Shown: positions 43,967-53,012, counted from the first letter of the stretch. The stretch: DNA of 64,000 nucleotides from Planctomycetota bacterium (GCA_014240375.1 JAAZXB010000003.1:192249-256248); one strand, 5' to 3'. Translations and numbers: made by a program. Notes: a model not told the origin generated them from the letters alone.

Positions 43967-45889
43967 ATGGCCCGCATGACGTTACTACTGTTTCTACTGA
44001 TCAGCGCGATCCCAGTTTTGGCCATCGCAGATGAAGGCGACCAAACAGTCGGTTGGTTTCATCGTGCCCCTGCCACCTATGGCGGCTACAGTTTCTTTGC
44101 TCCCGGCCGGGACACCACCACCTATCTGATCGACGAGATCGGCCGCATGGTTCACAGTTGGCCGAGTAATTTCAACCCTGGCAACTCCGCCTACCTGCTC
44201 GAGGGGGGCGACATCCTACGAGCCGCTCGAATCCCTGGTAATCCGCCGATCGTGGCGGGTGGAGTCGGTGGTCGAGTGGAGCGGATCGCCTGGGATGGAA
44301 CACTGTTGTGGAACTTCGAGTATTCCAGTGCCCAGGTTCAGCACCATCATGATGTCGAGCCACTGCCCAATGGAAATCTGTTGCTCGTGGCCTGGGAACT
44401 GAAAAGTGTCGCAGAAGCAACCGCAGCGGGACGTGATCCTGCATTACTCCCCGACAACCAGTTATGGCCCGAGCACATCATCGAAGTGGAGCCGACGGGC
44501 AATAGCGGTGGAACCATCGTCTGGCAATGGCATGCGTGGGATCACCTGATTCAAGAGATCGATCCGGCACTGGCAAACTTCGGCGTGGTCGCGGATCACC
44601 CCGAGAAGATCGACATCAATTACTTTGGAACCAGCGCTGGGGCCGACTGGCTCCATGTCAACAGCATCGATTACAACGCAGAACTCGATCAGATCATGCT
44701 GAGTGTTCCGACCTTCGCAGAGGTGTGGATCATCGATCACAGCACCACCACCGCCGAGGCCGCCAGTAGCAGCGGCGGCCTGAGGGGCCATGGAGGCGAC
44801 CTTCTCTATCGCTGGGGTAATCCACGCACCTACCAGGCAGGCACCACTACCGACCAGATGCTTTTTTTCCAGCACTGCGCCGAATGGATCGATCCGGGGC
44901 TGCCAGGAGCGGGAAATGTCATCGTCTTCAACAACGGAGTCAATCGGCCTGGCGGAAATGCCTCGTCCACCGACGAGTTCATTCCACCCATCGATGCCGG
45001 TGGAAATTATGTACTGAATCCAGGAAACGCATTTGGGCCATCGGCGCTGCAATGGACCTACATGGCTCCCGTCCCCACCGACCTGTACGGTCGGATTCTC
45101 GGTGGAGTTCAGCGGCTCCCCAACGGAAACACCCTGCTCTGTGAAGGCGCACATGGAAACTTCATCGAGGTGACCGAGAGTGGCAGCGAAGTATGGCACT
45201 ATGTCAATCCGGTCGGACCCGGTGGGCCCTACAACCAGGGAGAATCGGTACCCACCAGCCCAGTCGCTGGAGACAACACGGTGTTTCGTGCCCAGCGCTA
45301 CTCCAGCACCTCACCACAGTTGATCGGACGAGACCTGACTCCTGCAGGACCCATCGAGAACTACCCGGTCCTCGGCGATTTTGATAGCAGCGGCAACATC
45401 GCGACGCTCGACTTCAATTGCTTTGCCAGTGTCTTCACCGGTCCTTGTTCTGCGAATCCCTGTGCAGACACCATCTACAACAGTGCCATGGCCTTCTATG
45501 GTGACTTTGATTTCGATGGAGATGTGGACTGTGCCGACTGGGACTCATTTCAGCTGGCATGGACCGACCCTCCGACATCGGTTCCCGATTTCGGACCCTG
45601 CATCTTCACGGATCCGCTCTTTCTGCGAGGAGATGCCAACCTCGACCAGGCGATCAATGTCGCCGATGTGGTGACCATTCTCGGTTATCTCTTCCAGGGT
45701 CAATCGATCGGCTGCTTGCAGAGTTGTGACACCAATGATGATGAGAGTAATGACATCAGCGACGCGATCGCCCTGCTGAGTTTTCTCTTTGGATCCGGGG
45801 TTCCACTGCCCCCTCCCTACCCGGATTGCGGCCTCGATGGCACCGCCGGTGGCTCCCTCAGTTGCGATAATCCAGCCACCTGCCCCTGA
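43967..45889 (+). CDS. Arylsulfotransferase-like propeller protein with dockerin-like module
   Basis: A 640-residue secreted protein starting at the ATG at 43967 behind AAGGAG, with a signal peptide ending near LAIADEG. The body matches ASST/arylsulfotransferase-type propellers: TYLIDEIGRMVHSWPS, HHHDVEPLPNGNLLLVAWE, GADWLHVNSIDYNAELDQIM and LPNGNTLLCEGAHGNFIEVT. The HHHDVEPLPNGN block contains candidate catalytic His residues. Near residue 490 is a first EF-hand-like set (DFDSSGNIATLDF, DFDFDGDVDCADW). The final 89 residues (nt 45620-45886) form the dockerin-like pair with the Cys tail CGLDGTAGGSLSC. Confidence 0.83.
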   Translation: MARMTLLLFLLISAIPVLAIADEGDQTVGWFHRAPATYGGYSFFAPGRDTTTYLIDEIGRMVHSWPSNFNPGNSAYLLEGGDILRAARIPGNPPIVAGGVGGRVERIAWDGTLLWNFEYSSAQVQHHHDVEPLPNGNLLLVAWELKSVAEATAAGRDPALLPDNQLWPEHIIEVEPTGNSGGTIVWQWHAWDHLIQEIDPALANFGVVADHPEKIDINYFGTSAGADWLHVNSIDYNAELDQIMLSVPTFAEVWIIDHSTTTAEAASSSGGLRGHGGDLLYRWGNPRTYQAGTTTDQMLFFQHCAEWIDPGLPGAGNVIVFNNGVNRPGGNASSTDEFIPPIDAGGNYVLNPGNAFGPSALQWTYMAPVPTDLYGRILGGVQRLPNGNTLLCEGAHGNFIEVTESGSEVWHYVNPVGPGGPYNQGESVPTSPVAGDNTVFRAQRYSSTSPQLIGRDLTPAGPIENYPVLGDFDSSGNIATLDFNCFASVFTGPCSANPCADTIYNSAMAFYGDFDFDGDVDCADWDSFQLAWTDPPTSVPDFGPCIFTDPLFLRGDANLDQAINVADVVTILGYLFQGQSIGCLQSCDTNDDESNDISDAIALLSFLFGSGVPLPPPYPDCGLDGTAGGSLSCDNPATCP

Positions 45890-45985
45890 TTCTTCGACGC
45901 CGGGAACTGCCTATTTCACCCCCCGGTCCGACACTCCTTGCTTCGCCAAGATCACCAGCCGACACTTGCCGGGAGGAGGAGGGTC

Positions 45986-47401
45986 GTGATCATCGAACGA
46001 GAAGTCCTGATCATCGGAGCTGGACCGACCGGTTGCGTCGTCGCGACCTTGTTGGCGCGCCACGGCCACCAGGTGTTACTGGTCAGTGACGATGGTCGAG
46101 AGGGTGGATTGCCGGTCGAGACGATGGTCCCGGGGGCTTCCCGTACCTTTGAACGACTCGGCTGGTCGCAGCTCCTCGAGCAACCAGACCCTCATCCCTT
46201 CTTGCACCCCGGCCCCTCCCGACGCGGTCGCTGCTGGGGTAGTTCGATGCTCGACATCCAACCACTCGATCGGTCTCAACGGGGTTGGAGATTTCTGCGC
46301 CCGGGTCTCGATCACTGGTTGCAGGAACAAGCGGTGCAGGCGGGAGTGGAACTACGCAAGCACACGAGAGCCAGTGGACCCCTCCCCTCTTCAGGTCAAG
46401 GCCCCGTGACTCTCAGCACACCCGACCGATCGGTCATCGTCGATGCCAAACTGGTGATCGCTGCCACCGGTCGTTCCAGTGCGCCACCCTTCCTGCCGGT
46501 CGAGATCGAAGAGCGGTTGCCGGAGACGATTGCACTCTCGACCATCGTCGAAGATGCCACCGAGGAAACCGATGTCTCGATCATCGAGGCGGTGGTTCAA
46601 GGGTGGATCTGGTGGCTGCCGCTGGGAGATGGAAGAGCCAGTCTTGCACTGCTATGCGATCCCGCCGAGATCAAAGCGATCGGTCGAGTTGCCATCTGGA
46701 AACGCGCCATCGAGTCGGCCCAGGGACCCGCTCGTCACTGTACGACCTCCAGTACCCGAGGAACCCTTGCGACCGCGAGGCTCAACTCGATCTCTAGCGG
46801 ATTATTGCTCGCAGGGGATGCCATCAGCGCCATCGACCCCCTCTCCAGTCAAGGACTGGAGAAGGCTCTCGTCTCGGCGGAGGCCACCGCCCTGGCCGCC
46901 CGCACCGTGCTGCTAGGCGATGCATCGGCAGCGACGATGGGAGATCACCGACAGCGTTGGGAACGGGGTCTTTTTCGGATCCACCGGCAACGAGCGCTCG
47001 ACCTTTACCGCTCGGAGATGAGATTTCCCGAGGCACCCTTCTGGCAGACACGACACGCAGTGGTCGATTCGAAACAAACAGTTCCGAACCTACCGGTCGG
47101 CCTGCTGTGCCCTTCGCCGCAGTTACAACTGCATCCGCGCTGGGTTGCCGCAGGAGATCGACTGGTGAGTAAAGATGGCTATCGCCTCGCCACCAGTGAC
47201 GAGGAGTCGATCGACCACTTCGGTTCGGTCCCGACCGCAGCACTGATCGAACTGGTCGGAGATCAGTTACCGATGAGCCAGTTACATCGGAGAGCTTCAC
47301 AAATCGCCCCACTGGTCCAGCAATCTCCCGCCACCTTGACGACCATCCTCGGGGAAATGTGTCGCCTCGGCTGGCTGGTCGAGAAATCGTCGACGACCTG
47401 A
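45986..47401 (+). CDS. FAD-dependent monooxygenase-like protein (possible QhpG-type)
   Basis: A 471-residue flavoprotein. The start is GTG 45986, which follows GGGAGGAGG; upstream in-frame codons lack such a site. The N-terminal dinucleotide fold is VLIIGAGPTGCVVATLLARH, and the FAD motif LLLAGDAISAIDPLSSQGLE is near residues 270-290. This is the GDxxxxxDPLSSQG pattern of tryptophan-halogenase-like oxidoreductases, including LodB/GoxB and QhpG, which help form quinone cofactors. I did not see the halogenase WxWxIP motif, though GWIWWLPLGDG is close. The last 70 residues look like a winged-helix domain. A role as QhpG for the locus at 56764-64000 is inference. Confidence 0.7.
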   Translation: MIIEREVLIIGAGPTGCVVATLLARHGHQVLLVSDDGREGGLPVETMVPGASRTFERLGWSQLLEQPDPHPFLHPGPSRRGRCWGSSMLDIQPLDRSQRGWRFLRPGLDHWLQEQAVQAGVELRKHTRASGPLPSSGQGPVTLSTPDRSVIVDAKLVIAATGRSSAPPFLPVEIEERLPETIALSTIVEDATEETDVSIIEAVVQGWIWWLPLGDGRASLALLCDPAEIKAIGRVAIWKRAIESAQGPARHCTTSSTRGTLATARLNSISSGLLLAGDAISAIDPLSSQGLEKALVSAEATALAARTVLLGDASAATMGDHRQRWERGLFRIHRQRALDLYRSEMRFPEAPFWQTRHAVVDSKQTVPNLPVGLLCPSPQLQLHPRWVAAGDRLVSKDGYRLATSDEESIDHFGSVPTAALIELVGDQLPMSQLHRRASQIAPLVQQSPATLTTILGEMCRLGWLVEKSSTT

Positions 47402-47434
47402 GATACCAGTTCCCCAACGATGGAGGAGAGTACG

Positions 47435-48340
47435 ATGACGGTGAATACGATGGCGATGAGCAGGACTCCAGCACCAATCGAGCAGCGCTACCGGTCGATC
47501 ACGGTGGCGACGCTGTTGCTCATCCTGTGCCTTGGTGCTTGCCGTGCCGTCCCCCCTACTGTCCAGATGCCCTCTCTTGAACTGATCAACTGGAACACCT
47601 ATCACCTGTTCGATCACCAGCTCCATCAGGAGTCTGCCACCGCCTGGCTCGCTCAGCAGCAGCCCGCGATGGTCGCTCTTCAAGAGGTCTTGCATGTGGA
47701 TTCCCCCGGATTGTCGTCGCTGGCAGAAAAATGGGGCCATCCCTACGCAGTGATGCACAAGGAGAGTGGCTACCCGGTGGCGCTCACCAGCAGTGCGCCG
47801 ATCGAGGTCATCGAACGTCGTGTCGCCGGCTTCCATCACGGCTACTTGCACGCCCGTACCCATGGCTTCGACGTGCTGGTCGTTCACTTCTGGCCAGGAA
47901 AGATTCACGAGCCGCAGCACATCGCCAAACTCGCTGTGGATCTGGCTTCGAAGGGGAAACGTGTTCTTGTCGTCGGAGATTTCAACGGTGAGATCCGCCA
48001 CGATCAGGAGTATCTGTTCGAGCAGGGCCAATTGGGCAAGGTCGTCGATGGCGTGCGCACTTTCGACTACCGGATCACCGATACTTTCCTCGAGAACGGC
48101 TTTGTCGATCTGACTGATGCTCACGCACCCACGGCCAAGTACACCTTCGGCTCTCCGGCGCTGATCCCGCGCTGGCGCAAGGACATGGAGGATGTCCATC
48201 GGACGCGCAGACGGATCGACTACATATTCGCCGATCCCTCGACCGCCGAGCGCGCGATTTCAGCGCGCGTTGTCACCGACGATTCGAGCGTCGGGCAATG
48301 GTCGGATCACTACCCGGTCTGCGTCACACTGACGCCGTGA
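47435..48340 (+). CDS. Endonuclease/exonuclease/phosphatase-family lipoprotein
   Basis: A 301-residue protein starting at the ATG at 47435 after GGAGGAG, with a lipobox ending LCLGAC. The EEP-fold features are LELINWNTYHLF, VALQEVLHVDS with the metal Glu, LVVGDFNGEI with the GDxN motif, RRRIDYIFAD, and the terminal SDHYPVCVTLTP with the catalytic Asp-His. The family includes nucleases, sphingomyelinases and inositol phosphatases, and the substrate is unknown. It follows the flavoprotein gene by 33 bases on the same strand. Confidence 0.87.
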   Translation: MTVNTMAMSRTPAPIEQRYRSITVATLLLILCLGACRAVPPTVQMPSLELINWNTYHLFDHQLHQESATAWLAQQQPAMVALQEVLHVDSPGLSSLAEKWGHPYAVMHKESGYPVALTSSAPIEVIERRVAGFHHGYLHARTHGFDVLVVHFWPGKIHEPQHIAKLAVDLASKGKRVLVVGDFNGEIRHDQEYLFEQGQLGKVVDGVRTFDYRITDTFLENGFVDLTDAHAPTAKYTFGSPALIPRWRKDMEDVHRTRRRIDYIFADPSTAERAISARVVTDDSSVGQWSDHYPVCVTLTP

Positions 48341-48435
48341 ACAGCATGACGATCTGATCGGGATCGTTCTTCGGGACCACGAACCCCACTGATTTTCCAT
48401 CTGTCCCGACACCCGCAATCCACGCAGGGCTTCAC

Positions 48436-50544
48436 TTATTTGCGCTTCAGCGTGAAGTCCTTGATGGTCGTTCCTTTTCCACCTTGGTGTGTGAACCTCA
48501 GAATATTCGTCCCCTTGGCCAGCGTGATCTCGACCGGTTCCGTCTCTTCCCACATGCCGACAGTGAAGGGCAATGCGATGTCGGTCGGCTCCTCAGCACC
48601 GTTGGCAGTCACCAGCAGGTGCTGCTTCCAGCTGGGTGTCACCACTCTTGCGCTGAGCGAATATTGCCCGGCAGTCGGCGCATCGAATGTGTACTCGAAC
48701 CCTTCGGCCCCTCTGAGCCGACCATAGTGCAACTGCTTACCGCCCAGATTACTGTCCATGAATGCAATCTTTGCCGTGCTGTTGGTCGGATGGCTGCAGG
48801 CCACGGCAGGAATCGTGATCACCCCGTTGCGGCTGATCGTGATCTTACTGTCTTCCTCGGTGACGGTCGCCTTCTTGACGATTTCCGGCACCTTCGATTC
48901 ATTGGCTTCGCCAATGTCGGTACCGACCGCTGCCAAGGCGACCATCTCGGCCTCTTCAATGATCTGCCGCTGCTTGTAGAGCGCCAATCCATGCCAGAAG
49001 TCCGGGTCTCCGGAGAGGAATCCGAAGACCTGCTTCTCTCCGACCACGTGACCGACCCACTGAGCCCGCTTGACCTGCGGAAATTGCTCCACCACATCGC
49101 GCGCCTGGGTGTTCGCGAGGAAATCACGATCTTTCTGGTAACGGGTCTTGGTCCAGCCCGCTCCCCAGCCGCCACCGAGGCAAACCACCCAGCCATCCGG
49201 CGTCCAGTGCGCCAGGGCGGCATGGCCGCGCTGGGGACGTGCCGTGGTCGGCACTCCGAAGGAGCGCAAGATGAAGCGCCCGAAGAAGGCACGTCGACCG
49301 CAAACCCCACCGTTCATGAGGATGTTCTGAAAGAACTGCAACTCGGGCTTATCGTACTTGTTGTCCCCCGACCCGTACTGGACCTCGGTCCGGACCGCGG
49401 CGACATAGCGCCAACGATAGTCAGGAGTGGAGATATGGTCGGGCCGATAGTTGCGCAGCATCTCGCGCCCCCAGATCAGCGTCTCATCCGGCTCTTCGCC
49501 GTTCACGACCATCCGGTAGTCCCATACGTTCAACTCCTTGAAATAGGGATCCAGTTCATCGGCGAGATAAGCGGTTTCATAGTGCAGATATCGCTTCACA
49601 GGATCGACTGTCGCTGGCGCATCGGTATTGCCTGTGGCGTTTCTCTGGGCAATCGGTACCGCATGTTCCAGGCTGATCGCCAGCGCTAGCCTCTGCAAGA
49701 CGCCGCGCTTGGCCTTTCTGCTCGCCTTCTGGATCGCGGCATAGATCTGCATCGCCGTGCCCACCTTGCCGTCACGGGCTCCGTCAGCGACCGCCATCTG
49801 AATCATCAGGTCATCATCCTTGAGGAGCTTTGCGATCAGCTGTTTCTGTTTTCTCCCCTGACCTGCAAACTCCGCCAGCCCCTTCGGTGTCGCCTCGGAC
49901 AGGAGGGTGTACTTCGCCAGCTTGGCATCCAGCTTGTCGCTGGTGAGGAACTCTCCCAGATCGAGTCGGTCGAGTGCTTTCAGTGCATTGGCCTGCGCCT
50001 CGGCCAGCGCCTTCTCGGCCGCTTCGAGTTGCTGGATCGCTTGCGGCTCTTGCAGTTTTGCCCTGTCCAACGCTGCCTGACGCTCCTCCAGTGCTTCGAC
50101 ACCCGCTTCCCGATTCTCTTGCCACTTCACCAGCTCTTTCTGTGCCGCCTCGCGTTCGGCTTCGGTGGTCGCCTTCTTCAGCATCTCCTGCGCCTGTGCG
50201 ATGCCCTGATCCGCACCGCCGATCCACTTGCCCTTGGCATGGCCGACCAAACCTTCCGCCTGGCCAACCCTACCGCGGCTCTCCTGTGCAACACCCAGCT
50301 GCGCTACCGCAGCTTTTTCTGCATCACGGGCCGTCAGGTAAGCCGTTTTCTTCTCTTCAGCGATGGTCGGCATCGCCTGCTCGATTTGCGCCTTCAGGAG
50401 CTGCAGCTGACCGTCTAACTTCTCTTCCAGCTCCCCGGCCGGCACCGCCACTTCGTACAACTCTCTTGCTTCCGAAACACTCGAAATCCCCAACATCATC
50501 ACAACCAGCACCCCACAGAAGCTTCTCAATGTGTTCGATCTCAT
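48436..50544 (-). CDS. Exported transglutaminase-like protein with coiled coil and CBM-like C-terminus
   Basis: A 702-residue secreted protein. The ATG at 50544 (AAGGAGGA upstream; a GTG one codon earlier is possible) opens a signal peptide (MRSNTLRSFCGVLVVMMLGI). Residues of about 25-200 are Ala/Glu/Gln/Lys-rich and form a long coiled coil. The central part holds a transglutaminase-like core, MNGGVCGRRAFFGRFILRSF with the candidate Cys and ARPQRGHAALAHWT with the His. The last 140 residues look like a carbohydrate-binding beta-sandwich (FEYTFDAPTAGQYSLSARVV, KGTNILRFTHQGGKGTTIKD). The combination suggests a cell-wall or matrix cross-linking or proteolytic role, which is unproven. Confidence 0.72.
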   Translation of the reverse strand: MRSNTLRSFCGVLVVMMLGISSVSEARELYEVAVPAGELEEKLDGQLQLLKAQIEQAMPTIAEEKKTAYLTARDAEKAAVAQLGVAQESRGRVGQAEGLVGHAKGKWIGGADQGIAQAQEMLKKATTEAEREAAQKELVKWQENREAGVEALEERQAALDRAKLQEPQAIQQLEAAEKALAEAQANALKALDRLDLGEFLTSDKLDAKLAKYTLLSEATPKGLAEFAGQGRKQKQLIAKLLKDDDLMIQMAVADGARDGKVGTAMQIYAAIQKASRKAKRGVLQRLALAISLEHAVPIAQRNATGNTDAPATVDPVKRYLHYETAYLADELDPYFKELNVWDYRMVVNGEEPDETLIWGREMLRNYRPDHISTPDYRWRYVAAVRTEVQYGSGDNKYDKPELQFFQNILMNGGVCGRRAFFGRFILRSFGVPTTARPQRGHAALAHWTPDGWVVCLGGGWGAGWTKTRYQKDRDFLANTQARDVVEQFPQVKRAQWVGHVVGEKQVFGFLSGDPDFWHGLALYKQRQIIEEAEMVALAAVGTDIGEANESKVPEIVKKATVTEEDSKITISRNGVITIPAVACSHPTNSTAKIAFMDSNLGGKQLHYGRLRGAEGFEYTFDAPTAGQYSLSARVVTPSWKQHLLVTANGAEEPTDIALPFTVGMWEETEPVEITLAKGTNILRFTHQGGKGTTIKDFTLKRK

Positions 50545-50893
50545 CACTTCGATTCCTCCTTGAAAGGTGCTTTTATCCGCCACGGCGGGTAACTTGAAAC
50601 TGAGTTGCTCTGAACAGGATGACGGCTCTTCAGTGCGTGTCCAGCCTGGCCTTGGGTATGAACACAACCGAAGTCATGCCACCTCGATCGTATTTGTGAG
50701 CCCTTTAGCAGCCACTGGAGTTCCTGTGCCGAAACTGGCTGTCGCTGCCCTCACCACCGCCAACTGAGGACAGGTCGACGTCGCAGAGCCATCGAACAGT
50801 GCCAGAACATCGTGATCTGCGGAGGGCTAGAGAGTAGCATGGAACTTCATCCGTTGGACGTTGGTGACCATCTAGATCGAAGGAGCAGCAGTC
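50545..50893. other. 349-base intergenic region without a recognisable gene
   Basis: This region separates the divergent transglutaminase-like gene and the small Lys-rich gene. I see no credible coding frame, tRNA, repeat or strong hairpin. It should contain two divergent promoters, but no convincing -35/-10 pair is visible. Confidence 0.6.
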
Positions 50894-50998
50894 ATGGCCA
50901 ATAAGGGCAACAAGGACAAGAAGCGCGAGACACAGAAGAAGTCTGCTCTGACTCTGAAGGAGAAAAGGAAACTGAAGAAGGAAAAGAAACTGAAGTAG
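50894..50998 (+). CDS. 34-residue Lys-rich small protein
   Basis: A very short frame from ATG 50894 to TAG 50998, preceded by GAAGGAG nine bases upstream. The product begins MANKGNKDKKRETQKKSAL and is about 40 percent Lys, ending KKLK. The very high charge, good ribosome binding site and absence of any overlapping gene support a real peptide, possibly nucleic-acid or ribosome associated. No family is recognised with confidence. Confidence 0.6.
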   Translation: MANKGNKDKKRETQKKSALTLKEKRKLKKEKKLK

Positions 50999-51006
50999 CA
51001 GCCCTC

Positions 51007-51203
51007 ATAAACGACCTTCCGTCGCGACGTTCATTCTTCCACTTCGTGGGCCTCGGGTTCACCGCACTGGGGCTGACCGGAACGACTCTCGGTCAAGAGA
51101 AGCCGATCCAGGGCTTCGATGACACTGCGGCCCAAGCCGACTTATCGAAAGAGTGGAAGCCTGTTTCCGACCGCAAGATCCGGATCGGCATCGTCGGATA
51201 TGG
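51007..51203 (+). pseudogene. Truncated Gfo/Idh/MocA oxidoreductase N-terminus (remnant)
   Basis: The frame encodes about 65 residues typical of the start of a Tat-exported Gfo/Idh/MocA oxidoreductase: SRRSFFHFVGLGFTALGLTG, then EKPIQGFDDTAAQ, KEWKPVSDRKIRIGIVGYG. It breaks off right after the first Rossmann strand, where the family normally continues into the NAD-binding loop, and runs into unrelated lipoprotein sequence. The expected ATG appears as ATA (51007-51009) with no ribosome binding site; a GTG at 51046 is the first standard start. About 85 percent of the usual length is missing. Confidence 0.7.
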
Positions 51204-52246
51204 CACCCACCGCACGCCATGCCAGGGGTGGCGGTTTCTGCTCCTTTTTTTTGGCCTCCTCGGTTGTGCAAGTCCCGATCGAATCCGATGGGAATCGCTC
51301 GATGTAAGGACCGAGGGCCCCCATGTGGGGTCGGCGATGGTCTGGGAGCCGACGCGGGGGGGTCTTGCTGCTCCATGGGGGGCAAAATAGAAACTGGGAT
51401 ATGCTGCCGGAGACCTGGGAATGGTTTCCTGGGTCCGATGCGTGGCCCATGGTCCCCGATGCATCCCCGCTGAATCCAGGTGCTCGCACCTCGCACGCGA
51501 TGGTCTGGGATTCGGCTCGGGAACGGACGATTCTTTTCGGAGGAACAGACCTCCATCGCGACTTCGCCGACACCTGGGCCTTTGACGGTTCCACATCCCG
51601 GTGGGAGCGTTTGGATACGTCGGGGAACCCACCGCCTCGGTCTCAACACGGCATGATTTATGACCCGGTCACCGACCAGGTGATCCTCTTCGGCGGACGA
51701 GGGATGAACCAGGAGCGTCTCCACGACACCTGGCTGCTGGACCTGGCCACCCTGGAATGGATCCAGCCTGCCTCGACCAGAGCGGCCCCTCATCCTCGAG
51801 GACGCGACCACGTTCAGATGGCTCGCGACTCCCTCACCGGCATCATCGTGATGCGTGGATCTTCCCTGGGACCGGGGCTCCCCGATGAGACGTGGCACTT
51901 CGACGCCCACGCCCGAAGTTGGAGCCTCGCGCAGACCAACCAAGAGCCTCAGGAAATGGGCCATGGCTTCCTGCGCTCGGTTGAGCGGATGGGCGGTCTT
52001 GTGTTGTTCGGATTCCACGGCTCCTGGGAGACGTCGGGAGGGTATTTACCGCAGACCTGGGTGTACCGGCCACAAGCGGAGGCCTGGACCCTTTTGCAAG
52101 CCAGGGGAGAGCAGCCGGAGAGTCCGATGGATCACGGTCAGGCAGCCTCGGACGGTCAGCACCTTTTTCTGCTGGGAGGATTTGGCGGCGATGATGTGCC
52201 GCCAGATGCCGGTCTGACTCCACGAGGGGCGATGTGGAGGTTGTAG
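51204..52246 (+). pseudogene. Kelch-repeat lipoprotein, start lost and frameshifted
   Basis: The sequence continues from the Gfo/Idh remnant into a lipoprotein signal (QGWRFLLLFFGLLGC) and then Kelch repeats. The first repeat (PHVGSAMVWEPTRGG) is in one frame, while VLLLHGGQNRNWDMLPETWE and all later blades are in another. The switch occurs at a run of seven G (51356-51362); six would restore the frame. Later repeats are clear: RTSHAMVWDSARERTILFGG, SQHGMIYDPVTDQVILFGG, HGQAASDGQHLFLLGGFGG. No in-frame ATG precedes the signal sequence. The locus is likely inactive unless slippage rescues it. Confidence 0.72.
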
Positions 52247-52289
52247 ATGTGCTCCGGAGGAGTTCCAACCACGTCCGAGGCGATCAGGG

Positions 52290-52496
52290 TCACCTGGCTC
52301 GAAGGCTGCGAAGGATTGAGTTGCCACCGATGAGCAGACAGATCGGTCCAAAGATCCAGGCGGTCCCCCACAGGAAGCCTGGCATATCGTTTCGCATCGC
52401 TAGAACCGCGTAAACAATCGCCAGCGCCCCGACCGAGAAAAAAAGCAGCCCCGTGAGCGCGTCCTTGCGCTGCCAGCGCTCGTTGGATTCATTCAA
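52290..52496 (-). CDS. Small two-segment membrane protein
   Basis: A 68-residue protein starting at TTG 52496, chosen because AAGGAGG lies seven bases upstream. A polar N-terminus (NESNERWQRKDA) precedes two hydrophobic segments, LTGLLFFSVGALAIVYAVLA and FLWGTAWIFGPICLLIGG, and a basic tail (RSLRAR). No family is recognised. It follows the gene at 52567-52878 by 70 bases on the same strand and probably shares its transcript. Confidence 0.62.
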   Translation of the reverse strand: MNESNERWQRKDALTGLLFFSVGALAIVYAVLAMRNDMPGFLWGTAWIFGPICLLIGGNSILRSLRAR

Positions 52497-52566
52497 GAAA
52501 GAGCCTCCTTTACCTCCTGTGTCCGTCGCAGTGGCGGTGTTCGATTTGTTGTGGCAAGTAGCACGG

Positions 52567-52878
52567 CTACAGCCGCTTGCTCAAGGGTTGGACCACTCCG
52601 TATGTACAGACACCGAGTATCGCTCCAACAAAGCACATCGCCAATGTCCCCGAGGCCATCGATGCATAGCGAGCGACTTGGTGGCTCATCCCAGAGGACT
52701 TGCATTGCCCGTAGAATTCGTAGCCAACCACCCGACCCGGGTATGTGATGGTATTGAACCACAGCGGTACGTCCCTCAGAAATCCATCTCCGTAGAGGAG
52801 AATGAAAACGAGCGAGGTGAACAAGCCGATGCCGGCACCGATGCTCAGGTAGAGTTCAGCAGAGCTCTCCTGGTTCAT
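52567..52878 (-). CDS. Small membrane protein, unknown function
   Basis: A 103-residue protein with ATG 52878 behind AGAAGGA. It has two hydrophobic segments (LYLSIGAGIGLFTSLVFILL and GTLAMCFVGAILGVCTYGVV) around a polar loop with Cys and Tyr residues. No family is recognised. It lies between the SASA esterase gene and the 68-residue membrane protein gene. Confidence 0.62.
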   Translation of the reverse strand: MNQESSAELYLSIGAGIGLFTSLVFILLYGDGFLRDVPLWFNTITYPGRVVGYEFYGQCKSSGMSHQVARYASMASGTLAMCFVGAILGVCTYGVVQPLSKRL

Positions 52879-53012
52879 GGATTCCTTCTGAGGGAGTTTC
52901 GTCCTTCGCTGTCCTTGGCCATGAGGTCCCCCCAGTTACAACATCCCTGAAGAGTCGGGCAGTTACCTTCGACGGGTAGAAGTCGCAAGGCTCACGATGG
53001 CGTCTTGCATCG

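Noticed and set aside
51007..51400. Functional Gfo/Idh/MocA oxidoreductase
   Set aside because: Only the signal and first Rossmann strand remain; the catalytic domain is absent and replaced by lipoprotein/Kelch sequence.
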